A DNA stretch of 64,000 nt, from the NCBI GenBank assembly GCA_024811115.1, contig JAKOGH010000811.1, forward strand, positions 1 to 64,000, given 5' to 3'. Numbering within the stretch: the first letter of the stretch is position 1; each line of letters begins with the position of its first letter. Under the pieces are notes generated by a model. That model was given only the letters and a program-made list of their open reading frames with translations, was not told the DNA's origin and ran no database searches. Below are positions 10,690 through 22,150 of this stretch, one piece after another. A program made the translations under genes and the position numbers. The DNA is from Terana coerulea (taxonomy: Eukaryota > Basidiomycota > Agaricomycetes > Polyporales > Phanerochaetaceae).

Positions 10690-12989
10690 CTATGGATGCG
10701 CTCCAGACCAGCAAATGCCTCTGACGCATTGTCAGCTGCGACGAACCGCTGGAAAACAGTAGAAGCGAGCCTATCGAGCGTGAGTGCGAGGGAGTCAACT
10801 GTATAGCAGCGAGATCTACGCACGAGATACGAGCCCATTCAACGACTGCCTGGTAGTTCGGAGGAAGGTTTCTTATGTCCGGCGTGTGCTTGATGGTCGC
10901 AAAGACGTGCGTTATGCCATCTACACAGAAGCGTTATTACACAATGCGTAAAGGCCCGAGAGCCAACCTACTTCGACCCAGAAGCTCGCCCTTCACGCTT
11001 CGGACAGCATCCCTCAGGCCATCTACCCGCTCGGTAATCTCCTTGGCGAACCGTATCCGACCGTCGTCGCGCATGCGGTCAGCCTCTTCCGTCGACGCGC
11101 ATCCTCCAGCTCCTCCTCACTGCCGTGGGCACCATTCAGCTGCGTTGCGCGCGACATGCAGGGTGTGGTACATACCTGAGGCGTGTGGGCCCGGAGAGCA
11201 GGAACGATCTCAGGACAGGTGACGACGCGAACACCGGCGACGACAGCAGCGTGTGCAGATACGACCGCAGAGTCAATCTGTTCTTCTCGCGCGCGAGCCG
11301 GACGGGTGCATCGTCGCCCCCGCGCCGCCGCTGACGCTGACCGGCGATCCGGGGCTGCCTGTGTCGTGGCTTCGCGAACTCGAGGCACTCTGGAACGAGT
11401 CCACGCTCGCGTTCGCGTCGTCGTGGAACATGCCGGGCATGACCCTCGAGTGGCGAGGGGTGTAAGCGTACGAGGGACTGGCCGGAGCCGAGCTCGCCTG
11501 GTTGCTCTGGTGCCTGCGATGTGTTGTTTGGTGCGCCTGAGGAGATCCAGCACTGGAAGGCGGTGTGGACCATGTCACGTCCACATAGGCACGGTCTTTC
11601 ACAGGGGGCGATGGTATTATCTCCATGGAGTGCGCTTTACGGAGCTAAGACATCAATCAGGAGCAAGACAGAACACTCTGCAAATCGGGCGTACTTCATC
11701 TGCCAACGTTCTGAAATCGCCGTATCGTCGAGAGACAAATACGTCTGCTTGATGGCTGCGGCGGGTACGTATAATGAATTCCTACGCATATATGCACAGA
11801 TTAGCACGCACTCCCATCAGGCCCACTATCGAGGATAGTGTTGCCGGAAAGTGGAGGTGCAGATAACTCGAGGTATCGAAGTTTATTCACCTCGCTGTAC
11901 CTCGAGGTGCTGGATACTTCACCTCCGGGTTCACCTCCACCGCTGTTGCTGCTGAAGCACAGCACGGCGTCATGTGGCACTGGAGATGACGGAGGTAGCT
12001 CTAGCTTCTCTGCGACCGCCAGGCCCTCGAGATGCCACAGAGGCAAGGTATTTGCCACCTCGTGGCAGCGAAAGGTGACCTTGCATCGGAGCTACCTCCA
12101 CCTCCCGGCAACACTAATTGAGGATGCAAGAAGCGTACCTCGTGCGCCTTACTTCTAACCCGTTTCTTCTCCACCACAGTCCGGACGGAGACAATGTTCA
12201 CTTCGAACATGTCTTTGAGCCTTTCCTGCCTGGCCGCTCTCTTCCTCGCAAGCATCTCGAGTCGATCCAGGTCCTTCTGCGTCAGACGCACGACTTCTTC
12301 TGGCTCATGAAGCTTGGTGCCGCTGCTGATCAGCATAGCAAAGTTCTTCTCCAGCCTGGTCAGGAGTTTGGCTCTGGTCGCCTCCTCCGAGTTCTCCGGG
12401 TTGTTATCTAGTGGCGATGCAGACGAGAAGTTCCGGGAGAGGAGGTTCGCCATGAACGGCTGCAGCTTGTCGGGGAAGAAGTCCTTTGGTGCGGCGGCGA
12501 GGAATGGGAAGGAGAGTATGAACTTGCGGAACATAAAGCGCATGAATGGGACATCGAGCTGCGGTCCATCCTTTGGCGGTGGCGTGAAGGGAGGTCCAAG
12601 GTAGGAGAACGTAGACTGATTATTCTGGGGTACGGTAGTGAGAGCACCTAGTTCGCGACGAAACTCTAGCGTGATCAGTTCCTTCTTCAGGTAATGGGCT
12701 CGCAGGGGTGTAAGTTCGGTAGATGTCGTTTCTTCTTGTGACTCCGGTTCATCGTGAATGGCGGTTCTGCTCAAAGAAGATTCAGGTGGGTGCTCAGAGG
12801 AGGGGACTCTATCCGAGGCTCGCTAGGGTCAACGAATGGTGATCCTTGTGGGGTATGGAATGTGTGATCTGATTGGCTTCCAGGTGAGGAGAGGGAGGAG
12901 CCCTGCCGCCGCTTAGGCAAGTCAATGTGCGTTGGCGGCGAGGCAGTGTATGGCGAGGTCGGGGTGCCGCCTGCCTGCGTTCCCGCCAT
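10690..12989 (-). pseudogene. PX-domain protein (YPR097W/Lec1-like), damaged copy
   Basis: The N-terminal half matches the fungal PXB/PX family: a LTPLRAHYLKKEL start of the PXB domain, then RLKDMFEVNIVSVRTVVEKK, the PX core DVFVSRRYGDFRTLADE, LAREKNRLTLRSYLH, and RISLASTVFQRFVAADN. Exons read 12,989-12,139, 11,781-11,695, 11,644-11,176, 11,119-10,972, 10,920-10,824 and 10,770-about 10,690, with good splice sites. Family members are membrane-associated proteins implicated in lipid homeostasis. There are three one-base frame breaks, all in homopolymers (T run near 12,773, G run near 11,317, GG near 11,089); similar breaks elsewhere look like sequence errors. After LERIHS the expected domain is missing. 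The text jumps to a NLVHKVHSE-like segment and a 30-bp block copied from the gene's own exon at 11,398. This points to an internal deletion, so I call it a pseudogene. A transposon sits in intron 1. Confidence 0.7.
11836..12116. mobile_element. 281-bp hAT-like MITE in an intron of the PX gene
   Basis: The element begins TAGTGTTGCCGG and ends with its inverted complement CCGGCAACACTA. The inverted similarity extends about 25 bp inward with a few mismatches. It is flanked by 8-bp near-duplicates ATCGAGGA (11,828-11,835) and ATTGAGGA (12,117-12,124), the target-site length typical of the hAT superfamily, and the YAGNGTTG-like terminus also fits hAT. The interior has many GAGGT/ACCTC motifs in both orientations, resembling subterminal transposase sites. 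It has no coding capacity, so it would depend on an autonomous relative, none of which is in this window. It lies inside the intron between 12,138 and 11,782. Confidence 0.75.
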
Positions 12990-13477
12990 AGTTAGGCTCG
13001 GCGTTGAAGGGTGTCGGGACGATGAGGACGAGTGTGGATGAGCGACGCGGGGCTCCTGTCCTGAGCTAGCCGCGCTCAATCGACGGGTGCCAGTGCGTCA
13101 TCAAAGACATCTGCCTTTCTGAGGATCCCATCAAAATTCAAGGGGCGCCCATTTAACGATACTCTTGATTGGCCAGCGCGCAGTGGCACGTTGCACACAT
13201 CCTGACACGGACTCCCTCCTTTGGAAGCATACAACACTTAGCGAACCTACCAGATTAAACTCATGGTCGGTTGAAGCTGAAGACCTGGAGTGGTCGTAAA
13301 AGTACAGTACATTGAGGCATGATCATAGTGGTTACTATAGAAGCTCCTATTCGACAACGTTGACCACAAAAATACTCGATAGGCATAACATGCTACAGTA
13401 ATAGCGATTGACTACGTCAGAGGGATGAGACAAGGAGAGGAGATCCGCAAAGCATTTGCAACACTGAAGGTTCCCCT
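12990..13477. other. Intergenic stretch between two minus-strand genes
   Basis: The part next to 12,990 is the 5' flank of the PX gene; the part next to 13,477 follows the stop of the next gene. No ORF or RNA gene is evident. The PX frame stays open upstream to about 13,079 without an in-frame ATG, so I chose the ATG at 12,989. Confidence 0.4.
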
Positions 13478-15109
13478 TCAATATGCAGTGGGCTGGTATG
13501 CGGTCTGCTGTGAGGGAGCCTGATGCGACATCGGCTGGAAGGCGGGCTGCTGGTATGTTGTCTGACCGGACGCCTGGTACGTGCTCGGTTGGTATGGTGA
13601 AGGTTGGTAAGTGTTTTGGGATGCCTGGTATCCAAATTGTGTGGCATGTCCCGCAGCAGGGTATGCCGAATGAGTAGATGTGACGCTGTGCACAGAGGGA
13701 GCAGGCGACCGCGCGTGCTCCCTGTTTGGTGCACTATAAAAGCTAGCCATATTGTGGCCTGCATTGGTGCTTGATGGTTGTGGTAGGTGGTAGGAGGAGT
13801 GTGAATGGGCGGCGGCAGGATTGGAGTAGGGGTTGAGGCTGGGACCGGTGAGATGTGTTGGCAAATCAGCCGAAGAAATCGACGGGGGCACGTACGAGGC
13901 ACTTGGGAGCTTTTGCGGCGTCGATGCTACCGTCGGCGTGGGTAAATTCGAACTAGGGCCATACAGCGAAGCGACAGAAGAACTAGGACAGTCGCGTCAA
14001 CAAGGAATTAGGACTACATCCGCACCCCACATACCTGTAAAGAGCGGCAGCGTTGACTTTCGGAGGCGGCTCCTCCACATTGGTGTCAAAAATGGACGGC
14101 TTGTCGTTGGCATATGCCACCCGAGGGTCGAACGTGACCCGCGGAACACCAAAGTTGACGTTGTATGCCGTCTGCGGGCGCGGGCTCGCGCGTGGCGGCT
14201 GCGGCCGTGGCACAGGCAGCGACTGATGGTGCGGCTGCTGAGGCCGCGCATGCGCCATCGGCGACGGGGAATACGACCGCGGTGGCGGCGGCTGGGGCAG
14301 TGACCTGCGCCCGCCGTGCGGGGGCGACTGCGAAGCGCGCGAGCCGTGGCCGTGGTGGAACGCCGTCTGCGTCGGCGGTGGCGAGTGCAGCGGCGAGGCG
14401 GGGCGCGAGTCGCCGGGGACGTATGCGAGCACGACCGCGCCCGCGCCATCGGGGTCGTACGGCGGGCCGTCCAGCGACTCCGCGATCGCAGTGAACACCG
14501 GCGGCGGCGTCGGCAGCCGCTCCAGCACGCTGTCCTGCCGCCGCACCGCGGCGCCCTGGAGGAGGTGCGCAGGGCTGCCCGCTGCCGGGGAAGCGGCGCG
14601 CCCGCGGCTGGGGGTCGCCCAGCTGCGCTTCCGCGAACCAGCTCGGCCGCTCCTTCTCCTTGCCCGATGGGGAACGCGCATGCGAACCACCCTTCTTCAC
14701 GATGCGCAGGGGCTGCACCGCAGGCCCGGGCGACTCACTGAAGTCCTTTCCTTTCCCATTCCCTGGGCCAGACGCAGGCGGGGGTAGACTCGGAGTCGCA
14801 GCTACGTGCGGGGCCGCGGCAGGCGCCGTCAATGCGGCGGGTACAGATCCTGGCGCATCTGACGGCGATCGCGAGGATGAGCTGCTGGCCTCGCCAGCAG
14901 GCGCGTCGCTGATTTGGATGCGGGCGGCGTTGGCAGCGAAGAGGGCGTCGTCCCAGGCCTCCCACTCCTCCTCTCCCCTCCGGCAGGCCGCGAAACTGCG
15001 CGGACGTGCTGGCCTCGAGCGCGTGGGACACTTTCTGATCAAACTCCTGCTGGCAGAATTCGTACGCCGGTGGCGGGGGCGAGTCGGGGATGTCGCTCGC
15101 GGCGGCCAT
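13478..15109 (-). CDS. Hypothetical proline-rich protein with Tyr/Gln-rich C-terminal tail
   Basis: I do not recognise a named family. The start is ATG at 15,109 (MAAASDIPDSPPPPAYEF). The protein continues through EEEWEAWDDALF, a long Pro/Ser-rich middle, and the conserved-looking PRVTFDPRVAYANDKPSIFD. It then crosses an intron at about 14,033-13,985 into a tail rich in YQP, TYQ and QQ that ends at the stop at 13,478. Two frame changes occur in homopolymers (CCCC at 14,975-14,978 and GGGGG at 14,610-14,614). Each is resolved by two extra bases in the run, in line with the homopolymer errors seen elsewhere. No signal peptide or membrane segment is visible. The tail is low complexity and likely disordered. 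Confidence 0.6.
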
Positions 15110-15635
15110 TCGAGAGGGTATGTGTGTGCGAGGGTCAATGCAAGGACGATGGCGGGATGTTGGAGGGAGAGAGCGTTGGCCTCAGGCACGCATCCTCTGT
15201 TTGATTTTACGCTAGGCGAGGGCACAGCCCAGCCCTGAGCCAAGGACGCTGGCGCTACGGGCGGGCGGCACACCAAGGCAGGTGTCATGGAGTCAATCTC
15301 GACGATGTCCGTTCTATCCTCATGTGTAAAGGTTGGGCTGTGGAAATCTATCTGTGCACGATAGTGAGGGATCTTCTACAGTTTCATACATTTATGGTCT
15401 CTACAGGATATGTGGATTGCTCAAAGCGTTACATTGGTGAGTAGGCATGGTTCGTGCGTGCTGCGAAACGTCAAAGCGACGAGTGGAAGCGGGCCGGCTC
15501 AGTTGCGATGCTGGATGATCGTCCGCGGTCTTCGGTAGACGCGGCCTCCACGACGGCACCGCCTTGATTGCAGGGCGATCAACGTTAATATTGATCACGG
15601 ATAACCACCCAGCGGATCAAGCCAAGTACAAATAC

Positions 15636-17609
15636 TCAGACCTCAATGCCTTCCAGGTTCGTGCCCTGGTGAGACGGAACGTCAGTTTACGTAGAGCTAC
15701 TCAGGACGCGAATAAATACGCACCAGTCTCGGAAGCCGCAGATAGACATCAGTACCTGGATAGCACGAGCCATTCAACGAGGAGAACACGCAGAGAAGAA
15801 GATCTGCACTAACCATAACCGTCCATGCTAACCAGCTCCAACGACCCGCCGAAATATCTAGATATCGCCGAACGACATGTCAGCCTCCATGAATGCCACG
15901 CCAAGAAAACGCAGCGACTAACGTTGCGTAAATATTACTCATCGGCAGGCCAATGCCAATGCGTGGATGGCGTCCAGTTCTGTCCGGCACGTCCGGTGCC
16001 TTGGAGCGCTCCTTCAGTCCATCGAGTTGCTCCTCCACTGTTCCCCGCATCCCCTCGTTGCTCGAGCTAATGGTACGCAACGCGCCAAGGCGTGCGTCTT
16101 CCATCCGGGTCGCGTTGCGGACGTGTGAGAACGAGAATAGGTCACTGGGAGCTTGGATTTGTGGGGTCATGAGTCCTCCGCCTACGCAAATGTGTTAATG
16201 GAAATCCCTCATTTTCTGCCTTGGAGCTCCGGTAGGACGACATACCTTGGTCGGAAATCCGTATCGTAACAAGGTCCTCTCCTGCAACGATGGTCGCTCG
16301 TATTGAGGGCAGGTTGCCTTGATTCGGATGGCGGAGACGGGTAGCCCGGAGAGACTGTGAGATGTCAATGCTGCGAGCTGTCCTCGCGAAGCTTAACACT
16401 CACGTTCTTGAGCAGCTCGAAGATAATGTACCTAATCCCAATACGCAGTGTTAAGAAGTGGCCGCTGGTACTATGGGGGCAGTAACTCACTCCAAGTGTT
16501 CTTTAATGTACGGGAACTTGGTGTCCGTCTGTCCCTCCACAACGACTTCCGACCACTCCGCAAGCGTGTTCGCCTTCGCCACCGCATCGTCATCTACGTC
16601 GAACGCCCGCTTTCTGAGGTGGTTGGTGCACCGCTCGATGCTTTCTTGCACGTTCAGACCGGTGTGGATGATGCCGACGTGAGGCGAGCGACCGTTGCTC
16701 CCGTCCGCTCTGGACTTTGCGTCCGCGGACAACGCAATGTGGTGTTCTGCGAGGACACGGCGGGATATGCGGGAGGTGAGCATACGCCGCATGAAGGCAT
16801 CGAGGCGTTCGGGCTCCAAGTATGGCGAAGAGAGCGAAAGGCCCAGGGATAGGCTTGGGATAACAGTGGAGCTATTCTACTATGTCAGAGACGTCACTGC
16901 GAGCGGTGCCCGAGTAGAGACGAACTGCTCATCTAGTATATTCCGCAAGAATTTGCAGAAAGCATCGTTCTCTTCGAGCGTATTTATTTGAGGATATCGC
17001 CGAAGTCTTCACATAAGTATCGATCAGAGCTGCCGCAATGTCCAGACAACATGCAAAGGAGACTCACTTATCAAAAGCAGCCCAATACAACTGCAGTACA
17101 TGGCGCAAAATCAGCCTTCCATGCATGGTGGACAAAACTCCGCAAGACGCACTTCGTAAACCTTGTCCAGCCCTTCCTGCGTGACGACGATGTACGGCAA
17201 CGCCTGCATGTCCCGCAGGCGGTGCGCTATCCGCACTGGCAGCTCCGTGCGCACATAGTTGGCGCTCTGTGTTTCGCGTTTGGTTTTTCTGGCGTTCGGA
17301 GAAGGTGAAGAAGTAACCGCACCGAGATGAGACGCTCCTCATTCATAGACCGTCCGAAGAAGACCTGTCCCACAGTCAGACTATCACAGCGGCATTCAGC
17401 ACGGCGGCGGTGCGCACCAGCTGCCGCAGCGTGAGCCGCTTCGCCTCCTTCGACGCATACAGCTCCAGCTGTTTATTCGAGTAGAAATGGTGTGCGCTCG
17501 TGACGCTTCGTGCGCCCGCATGATGTCTTGTGGGCGGGACTTTCGTGAGGATGTGCCTAGCAAGCATTCGCTGCGTCGTGGCTGCTGTCAGAGACGATGC
17601 CCATGTCAT
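15636..17609 (-). CDS. Mitochondrial pyruvate dehydrogenase kinase (PDK/BCKDK family)
   Basis: It phosphorylates and so inactivates the E1 alpha subunit of the mitochondrial pyruvate (or branched-chain ketoacid) dehydrogenase complex. The start is ATG 17,609. An arginine-rich leader suits mitochondrial import. It is followed by HFYSNKQLELYASKEAKRL, FFGRSMNEERLIS and RTELPVRIAHRLRDMQALP, the H-box region YIKEHLEYIIFELLKN, the N/G1-box DQGGGL, and the G2 box GIGLPMSNIYATYFGGSLEL, ending GTNLEGIEV at 15,636. These are the GHKL ATPase motifs of this family. I trace about a dozen exons with short introns, one only 44 nt, and no frame break, giving roughly 475 residues. PDK rather than BCKDK is favoured by overall similarity, but the assignment between the two is not certain. 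Confidence 0.88.
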
Positions 17610-17842
17610 TCTACGAGCGTCGGTGCTCGAGGGTGAGTGGGGGCGGTCGAGTCATGAGCGGGATCTCTGCGTGCAGCTCGAAAACGTAACTGCGAGTCGA
17701 AGCAGAGTTGCTCAGATAAGCGCGCGCATCTTACCAAGGGAATACAGGGGTCCGCAACAAACAGTGTATTCGCACAAGGTAAAAAAAGCAATGTGGGATG
17801 CAGTATGTAGGTATGGTGTGCATACAGAGCGTAGGAAGGTAA

Positions 17843-18956
17843 TCACAGCAGTCCCTCTTGTTTTAGAGCACCCATAATCATAAACGCGGATCGCTTGTCA
17901 CGAACGGTGCCTATCCAATCTCCTCTGCGAGGCGTCATTAAATCAGGCTCTCCATGCACGAACACTTCATCACTATCGTCTGCTCGTGGCTTGCTATCCG
18001 CTTGGTCTTGTTTAGCTTCTTCTTCGTCTCTATCCCAGAGCACCTCATCCCACATGGGCTCGCCGATTGTCACCGCGTTGGCCCTCGAGTCGGGTATCTC
18101 GGGGAGGACGGACACAAGGAGGTTGTTCAGCAGCTCGCTGCCGTTTGCTTCCATTTGCAGGTGTGACAGAGGCAGGTACTCGGCCTGAGAGCCGCACATT
18201 TCAGCATGGGTCCAGACTAAATCCTGTACAGCACACACCTCAAGCAGCATGCCCTTGACGGCACCTCCTGCCAGTATAACATTTCCCGCCCGTACAAGGA
18301 AGTCATTGCCAATCGAGTAGATGACGCCGTCCACCGACAGCTGCTGACCGCCTGCCTGACTCAACGTAGACGTTCCAGATGTGGCGGACTGCCGGACTGA
18401 CACCCAGCGGGCACGCAGCTGAGTCAGTAGTTGCTCAAGCGCACCAGGGGGGCTCAGCGTCAGAAGAGTCGACCGGTAGTGCGTCGGCGCTCCTGGGCCC
18501 GTCAAGGAGACGGCGGTCTGCCCTTCTGCAGGCTGCTGAGCCAGGATGTCGGCCTTAACCGGCGCCACTGGATCGTCAAGCGCGACAAACACATTATCTG
18601 CAAGAGGATGAGATTAATTGACCCATACCACGATGCAAGGGACGCACGGACCGTTCATGGTGAGCGCACACATCGTACGCTCCGCGTGAACCTGGAACCC
18701 AGGGATGTCCCCCAAGGTGGAACGATACGACTTAACGGTCAGATGCCATTTGCCTCGCGGTATGCCCTGACGCGAGGCGTTCAACGGTAGGCTCGCACAG
18801 TGCGAGGATATGGACACACTTGGTGGTTCCGCGTAATGTTCTGGGTAATTAGGTCGAGACCTGTAGTCGGAGCATTGACCCAGCGTGCGAGCCTGCCCAG
18901 GTATAAGAAAAGCAATTGCATCAATGACGGCCAACCACGTACCCAGTGACTCCCAT
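17843..18956 (-). CDS. MED20: Mediator complex subunit 20
   Basis: MED20 is a head-module subunit of Mediator, which links activators to RNA polymerase II. The first exon is only 14 nt (18,956-18,943, MGVTG). It splices to LARWVNAPTTGLDLITQNI, then GIPRGKWHLTVKSYRS, then NVFVALDDP and a long last exon with VYSIGND-like text (GVIYSIGNDFLVRAGNVI) and the characteristic ILAGGAVKGMLLEV and AEYLPLSHL. The C-terminus is acidic with a DEEEAKQD-like stretch. All splice junctions keep frame and no break is seen. Its 5' end faces ORC4 across 203 bp, so the two probably share a bidirectional promoter. The PDK gene lies 233 bp downstream on the same strand. Confidence 0.88.
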
Positions 18957-19159
18957 AGACTACAGCGTGGAAGGTGGTGGCGGTTCGCCGGCAGGAGATG
19001 CGGGGGAGTGACGGCGCGGTAAGTGACGGTAACAGTTCGTGACGAAGTGACAGGTCGCGAAGGCATGAGCCGTGTTCGCGCCGAGCGTGACGGAAACCCT
19101 TGTCTTGCTCGTCGCCGCATCCCAATCCGCACTCATTACTGCACTTCCCGACACTAGAC
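18957..19159. promoter_or_regulatory. Bidirectional promoter MED20/ORC4
   Basis: Only 203 bp separate the start codons of the divergent MED20 and ORC4 genes, so both 5' UTRs and promoters must fit here. No clear TATA box is visible, as is usual for housekeeping genes. The call rests on gene layout. Confidence 0.55.
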
Positions 19160-21661
19160 ATGCCTCCTCGGAAACGCAAGGCTGAAGCCGATGAAGCCAC
19201 TGCGCCGCCTGCGAAGCGAGTTATGCGCAGCGGAAGGCAGGCAGCCCTCGAGCCAGCACCCGCGAAACCTGCGCGTGCACCGACGAAACCCAGGACTGCT
19301 AACGTTGCGGTGGAAGCCGAAAGTGGACACGAGGAGTCTGAGGAGGACGGTGAGGATAACTCTGTCGTAGAGGCTCGTGTTGTCAGAGGCAGAGCTACTG
19401 CCACACGAGGCCGGCCTGTTACGAAAGCCAAACCCGCACCAGCTAGAAGACAAGCCACAAAGGAGTCAGTACCAGAAGAACCTCCGAAGAGGCGTGGAAG
19501 GCCTCCGAAGAAGAAGGCAGCGACACCGCAGAAGCCATCGCCAGAACCTCCCGCAGCAAGCTCTTCCAAGGTCACGATCGACGCGCTGCGAGACCGTGCT
19601 GCCGAGGAACCCGCAGACGAATCTGACGATGAGCTGCTCTTGAGTCCGACAAAGAGGTCCGACCGCCGCCCCGTCACCCCACCACGGACGCCTCCAAGAA
19701 CACCTGGTACGAAGAACATGCATGGCACGCCACGGCTCGTGTTGGATGCTGTCGAAGTGCCTTCGCCATCCAAGAGGATGCGGGATATCATGAACATAGC
19801 GTCGCCTAGAGTAATATCACCCCGCAAGATTGCTGCCACTGCAAATAAGGAATATCCTCCTCGCGCGACGACGCCTACAAGACCGGCGTTGGCTGCGAAT
19901 CTAGCTTCCCAAGCCGTGCATCGCGCGCACGTCCACGTCCGCGCACTCCGGTCGAGGAAGAGGAGCCTCCTTCTCTACCCAAAGTATTGCCTGTCACACC
20001 TACCAAGAACTCGCGAAAGGGCAAGGAAGTCGCCGCGCCCCAAGCTTCACCAAGCCGCCTTCCGCGCCATCTGCCCGAGCACTTACATTCATGCTTAACA
20101 GCTCAGAAACGCGCGTCGCTGAAGGCCGTCCAGGAGCTCTCGGTATTCCACGAGGGCGTCACAGACAAGAACGGCGAGCTGTCATCAAACGCGAAAGTTT
20201 ATAACGGCTTGCTTGAACTACTGCAGGGGACAGTAGTGCGCGGAGAAGGCAATAGCTGTCTTGTTACCGGCATCAAAGGTAGCGGGAAGACGCAGGTAGG
20301 TCATTCTGGTTTAAATTAGCACAACATTTCTAACCCTTGGATGTTGCAGATAGTCGAGCGGGCCATCGCTGCGCTGCCAATACCACCCATTGTCATCCGC
20401 CTCTCCGGGTTCGCGCAGCTCAACGACCGGCTCGCCATCCGCGAGATCGCCTGGCAGCTCGCCGAGCAGACCGGCCAGTCCCTCCTTCCCCTCGACGACG
20501 CCGAAGACGCGCCGGACGACGCGGTGCTCGCGCTGCCGCCACAGGCGCACCTGCTCGCGCTCATCAACATGCTGCCGACGCTCGCGCGCCCGACGGTGCT
20601 CGTGCTCGACCAGTTCGACCTCTTCGCGCACCACGCGCGGCAGTCGCTGCTCTACTGCCTGCTCGACACCGTGCAGCACGCGCGCGGCGCGGGCGGGCGG
20701 CGCGGCGTCGCGGTCGTCGGCGTCGTGACGCGCCAGGACACGCTCAACCTGTTCGAGAAGCGCGTGAAGAGCCGCTTCTCGGGGCGGATGTTCCAGACCG
20801 CGGGGGCGCGCGGCTGGAGGAGTGGGTCGCGAGTGCGCGGGCGGCGCTGTGTGCTACGCCGGAGGTGGCGGACGGGGAGAGGGAGGAGTGGACGGAGATG
20901 TGGGGTGCGTCGGTGGAGAAGGTGCTGGATGATTCGGAGGTCGCTTTCTTGCTCGAACAGACGTTTTGTTGGCAGAAGGATATTCGGATCCTTGGACGCA
21001 TACTCGTATGTGTACATATCTCTGCGCACACGCCAAGCTAACGGCATTTTCCAGACCTACGCAGTAGTCAACCTAAGCCCGACATCTCCCTTCCTCACAG
21101 CGTCCGGCCTCGAAACTGCGATAGAAAAACAACGGGCCCCGTTGAAATTCCCGTATCTTGCCTGTACGTTCCCTCAACCTCCGCGCATACATGCTCAATC
21201 GAGTGCTCACGACATCCGTCACAGCGCTGACGTACCCACAAATCTGCCTGCTCATCGCCGCCATACACACCCGCACCTCCGGCCACGAGCACTTCACGTT
21301 CGAGATGGTGCACGAGGCGTTCCGTGCCCAGCTGCGGACGTCGCTCGCGGCACCGGTGCACGTCGAGGGCGGCGGCATCGGCATGATGCGCTGCAGCCGC
21401 GAGGTGCTCTTCATGGTACGCCTCCCCGCTTTCACGCATACTCGAGCACGACATGATTTACGCCGTTGTATTTTGCGTTGTCGACAGGCGTTCGAGAAAC
21501 TGGTCTCGCTGTGCGTGTTCATCCCAGTGGACACGGTGCGACCGGGCACAGGCCGGGAGTTCGTCAAGTACAGGTGCGAGCTGTTCCGCGAGGACGTGAA
21601 GAAGGCGGTGGACAAGATGGGCCAGCTGAACCTGAGGAAGTGGCTCGGCAAGGCCACTTGA
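19160..21661 (+). CDS. ORC4: Origin recognition complex subunit 4, with N-terminal AT-hook-like motifs
   Basis: ORC4 is an AAA+ subunit of the complex that marks replication origins. The N-terminal ~300 residues are basic and low complexity and contain two GRP cores (TRGRPVTK near residue 83; KRRGRPPKKK near residue 108). The AAA+ part follows: RLPRHLPEHLHSCLTAQKRA, Walker A GIKGSGKTQ, intron 20,296-20,346, Walker B VLVLDQFDLFAHHARQSLL, VVGVVTRQDTLNLFEKRVKS, then the winged-helix region LTYPQICLLIAAIHTR and GGGIGMMRCSREVL, ending KWLGKAT. Later introns are at about 21,007-21,054, 21,169-21,221 and 21,418-21,487. Two one-base frame breaks (C run 19,908-19,910; G run 20,802-20,806) each need one extra base. 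In an essential, otherwise conserved gene these are best read as sequence errors. Confidence 0.9.
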
Positions 21662-22067
21662 CGAAACCAGTCAAGATGGCTTGGAAATATTTGACGACCG
21701 GAACTCTGTCATGTATTATGTTGTATTGTGACTGCTGGATTTATACGCGGACTCGATGGAATTACAGTAACAACGAATGTTTGAACGCTGAACATGGAAT
21801 GCATGTTGAATGGTTAGGTAGAGTAGCACGGCCGAGAGAACGCGTCGTCGCCCAGCCCGCTTGGCGAGCCTCATCACTGTAACGCGTCAGCGCGTCGCGC
21901 TCGCGATCAATGAGTGGAACCGGCATCCTCATTCTCTTCTCTTGCTGGGGTACAGACAAAAACACAACGGGTGTTGGCAGTGGCCAGTGCGATGAAGCAT
22001 CACAAACTTCGAACAGTAAGAATTCATGGGACTGGAGACTTGTCCACCGTAGGAGCACACGAAAGAT
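21662..22067. other. Intergenic stretch between convergent ORC4 and CipC genes
   Basis: It follows the ORC4 stop and precedes the 3' flank of the minus-strand CipC copy. The minus-strand open frame entering from 22,223 exists only because of the extra base in CipC copy 1, so I do not treat it as a gene. No other feature is apparent. Confidence 0.4.
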
Positions 22068-22150
22068 TTCAAGCGACATGGAGTTCCATTGGTTTGTTAC
22101 ATTGTTATTTCTACATGTTATATTGATAGTGCCCGCGCAGCAGGATGCGC

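Noticed and set aside
14086..15288. 400-codon minus-strand frame as one gene
   Set aside because: Only its middle part is the real frame; the start and end are shadows of the proline-rich gene on either side of homopolymer frame breaks.
18781..19839. 352-codon minus-strand frame over ORC4
   Set aside because: It is antisense to the ORC4 N-terminal region and only its last part coincides with real MED20 exon sequence.
19160..21661. ORC4 as a pseudogene because of two frame breaks
   Set aside because: The gene is essential, all motifs and splice sites are intact, and both breaks are one-base changes in homopolymers, as in many other genes here.
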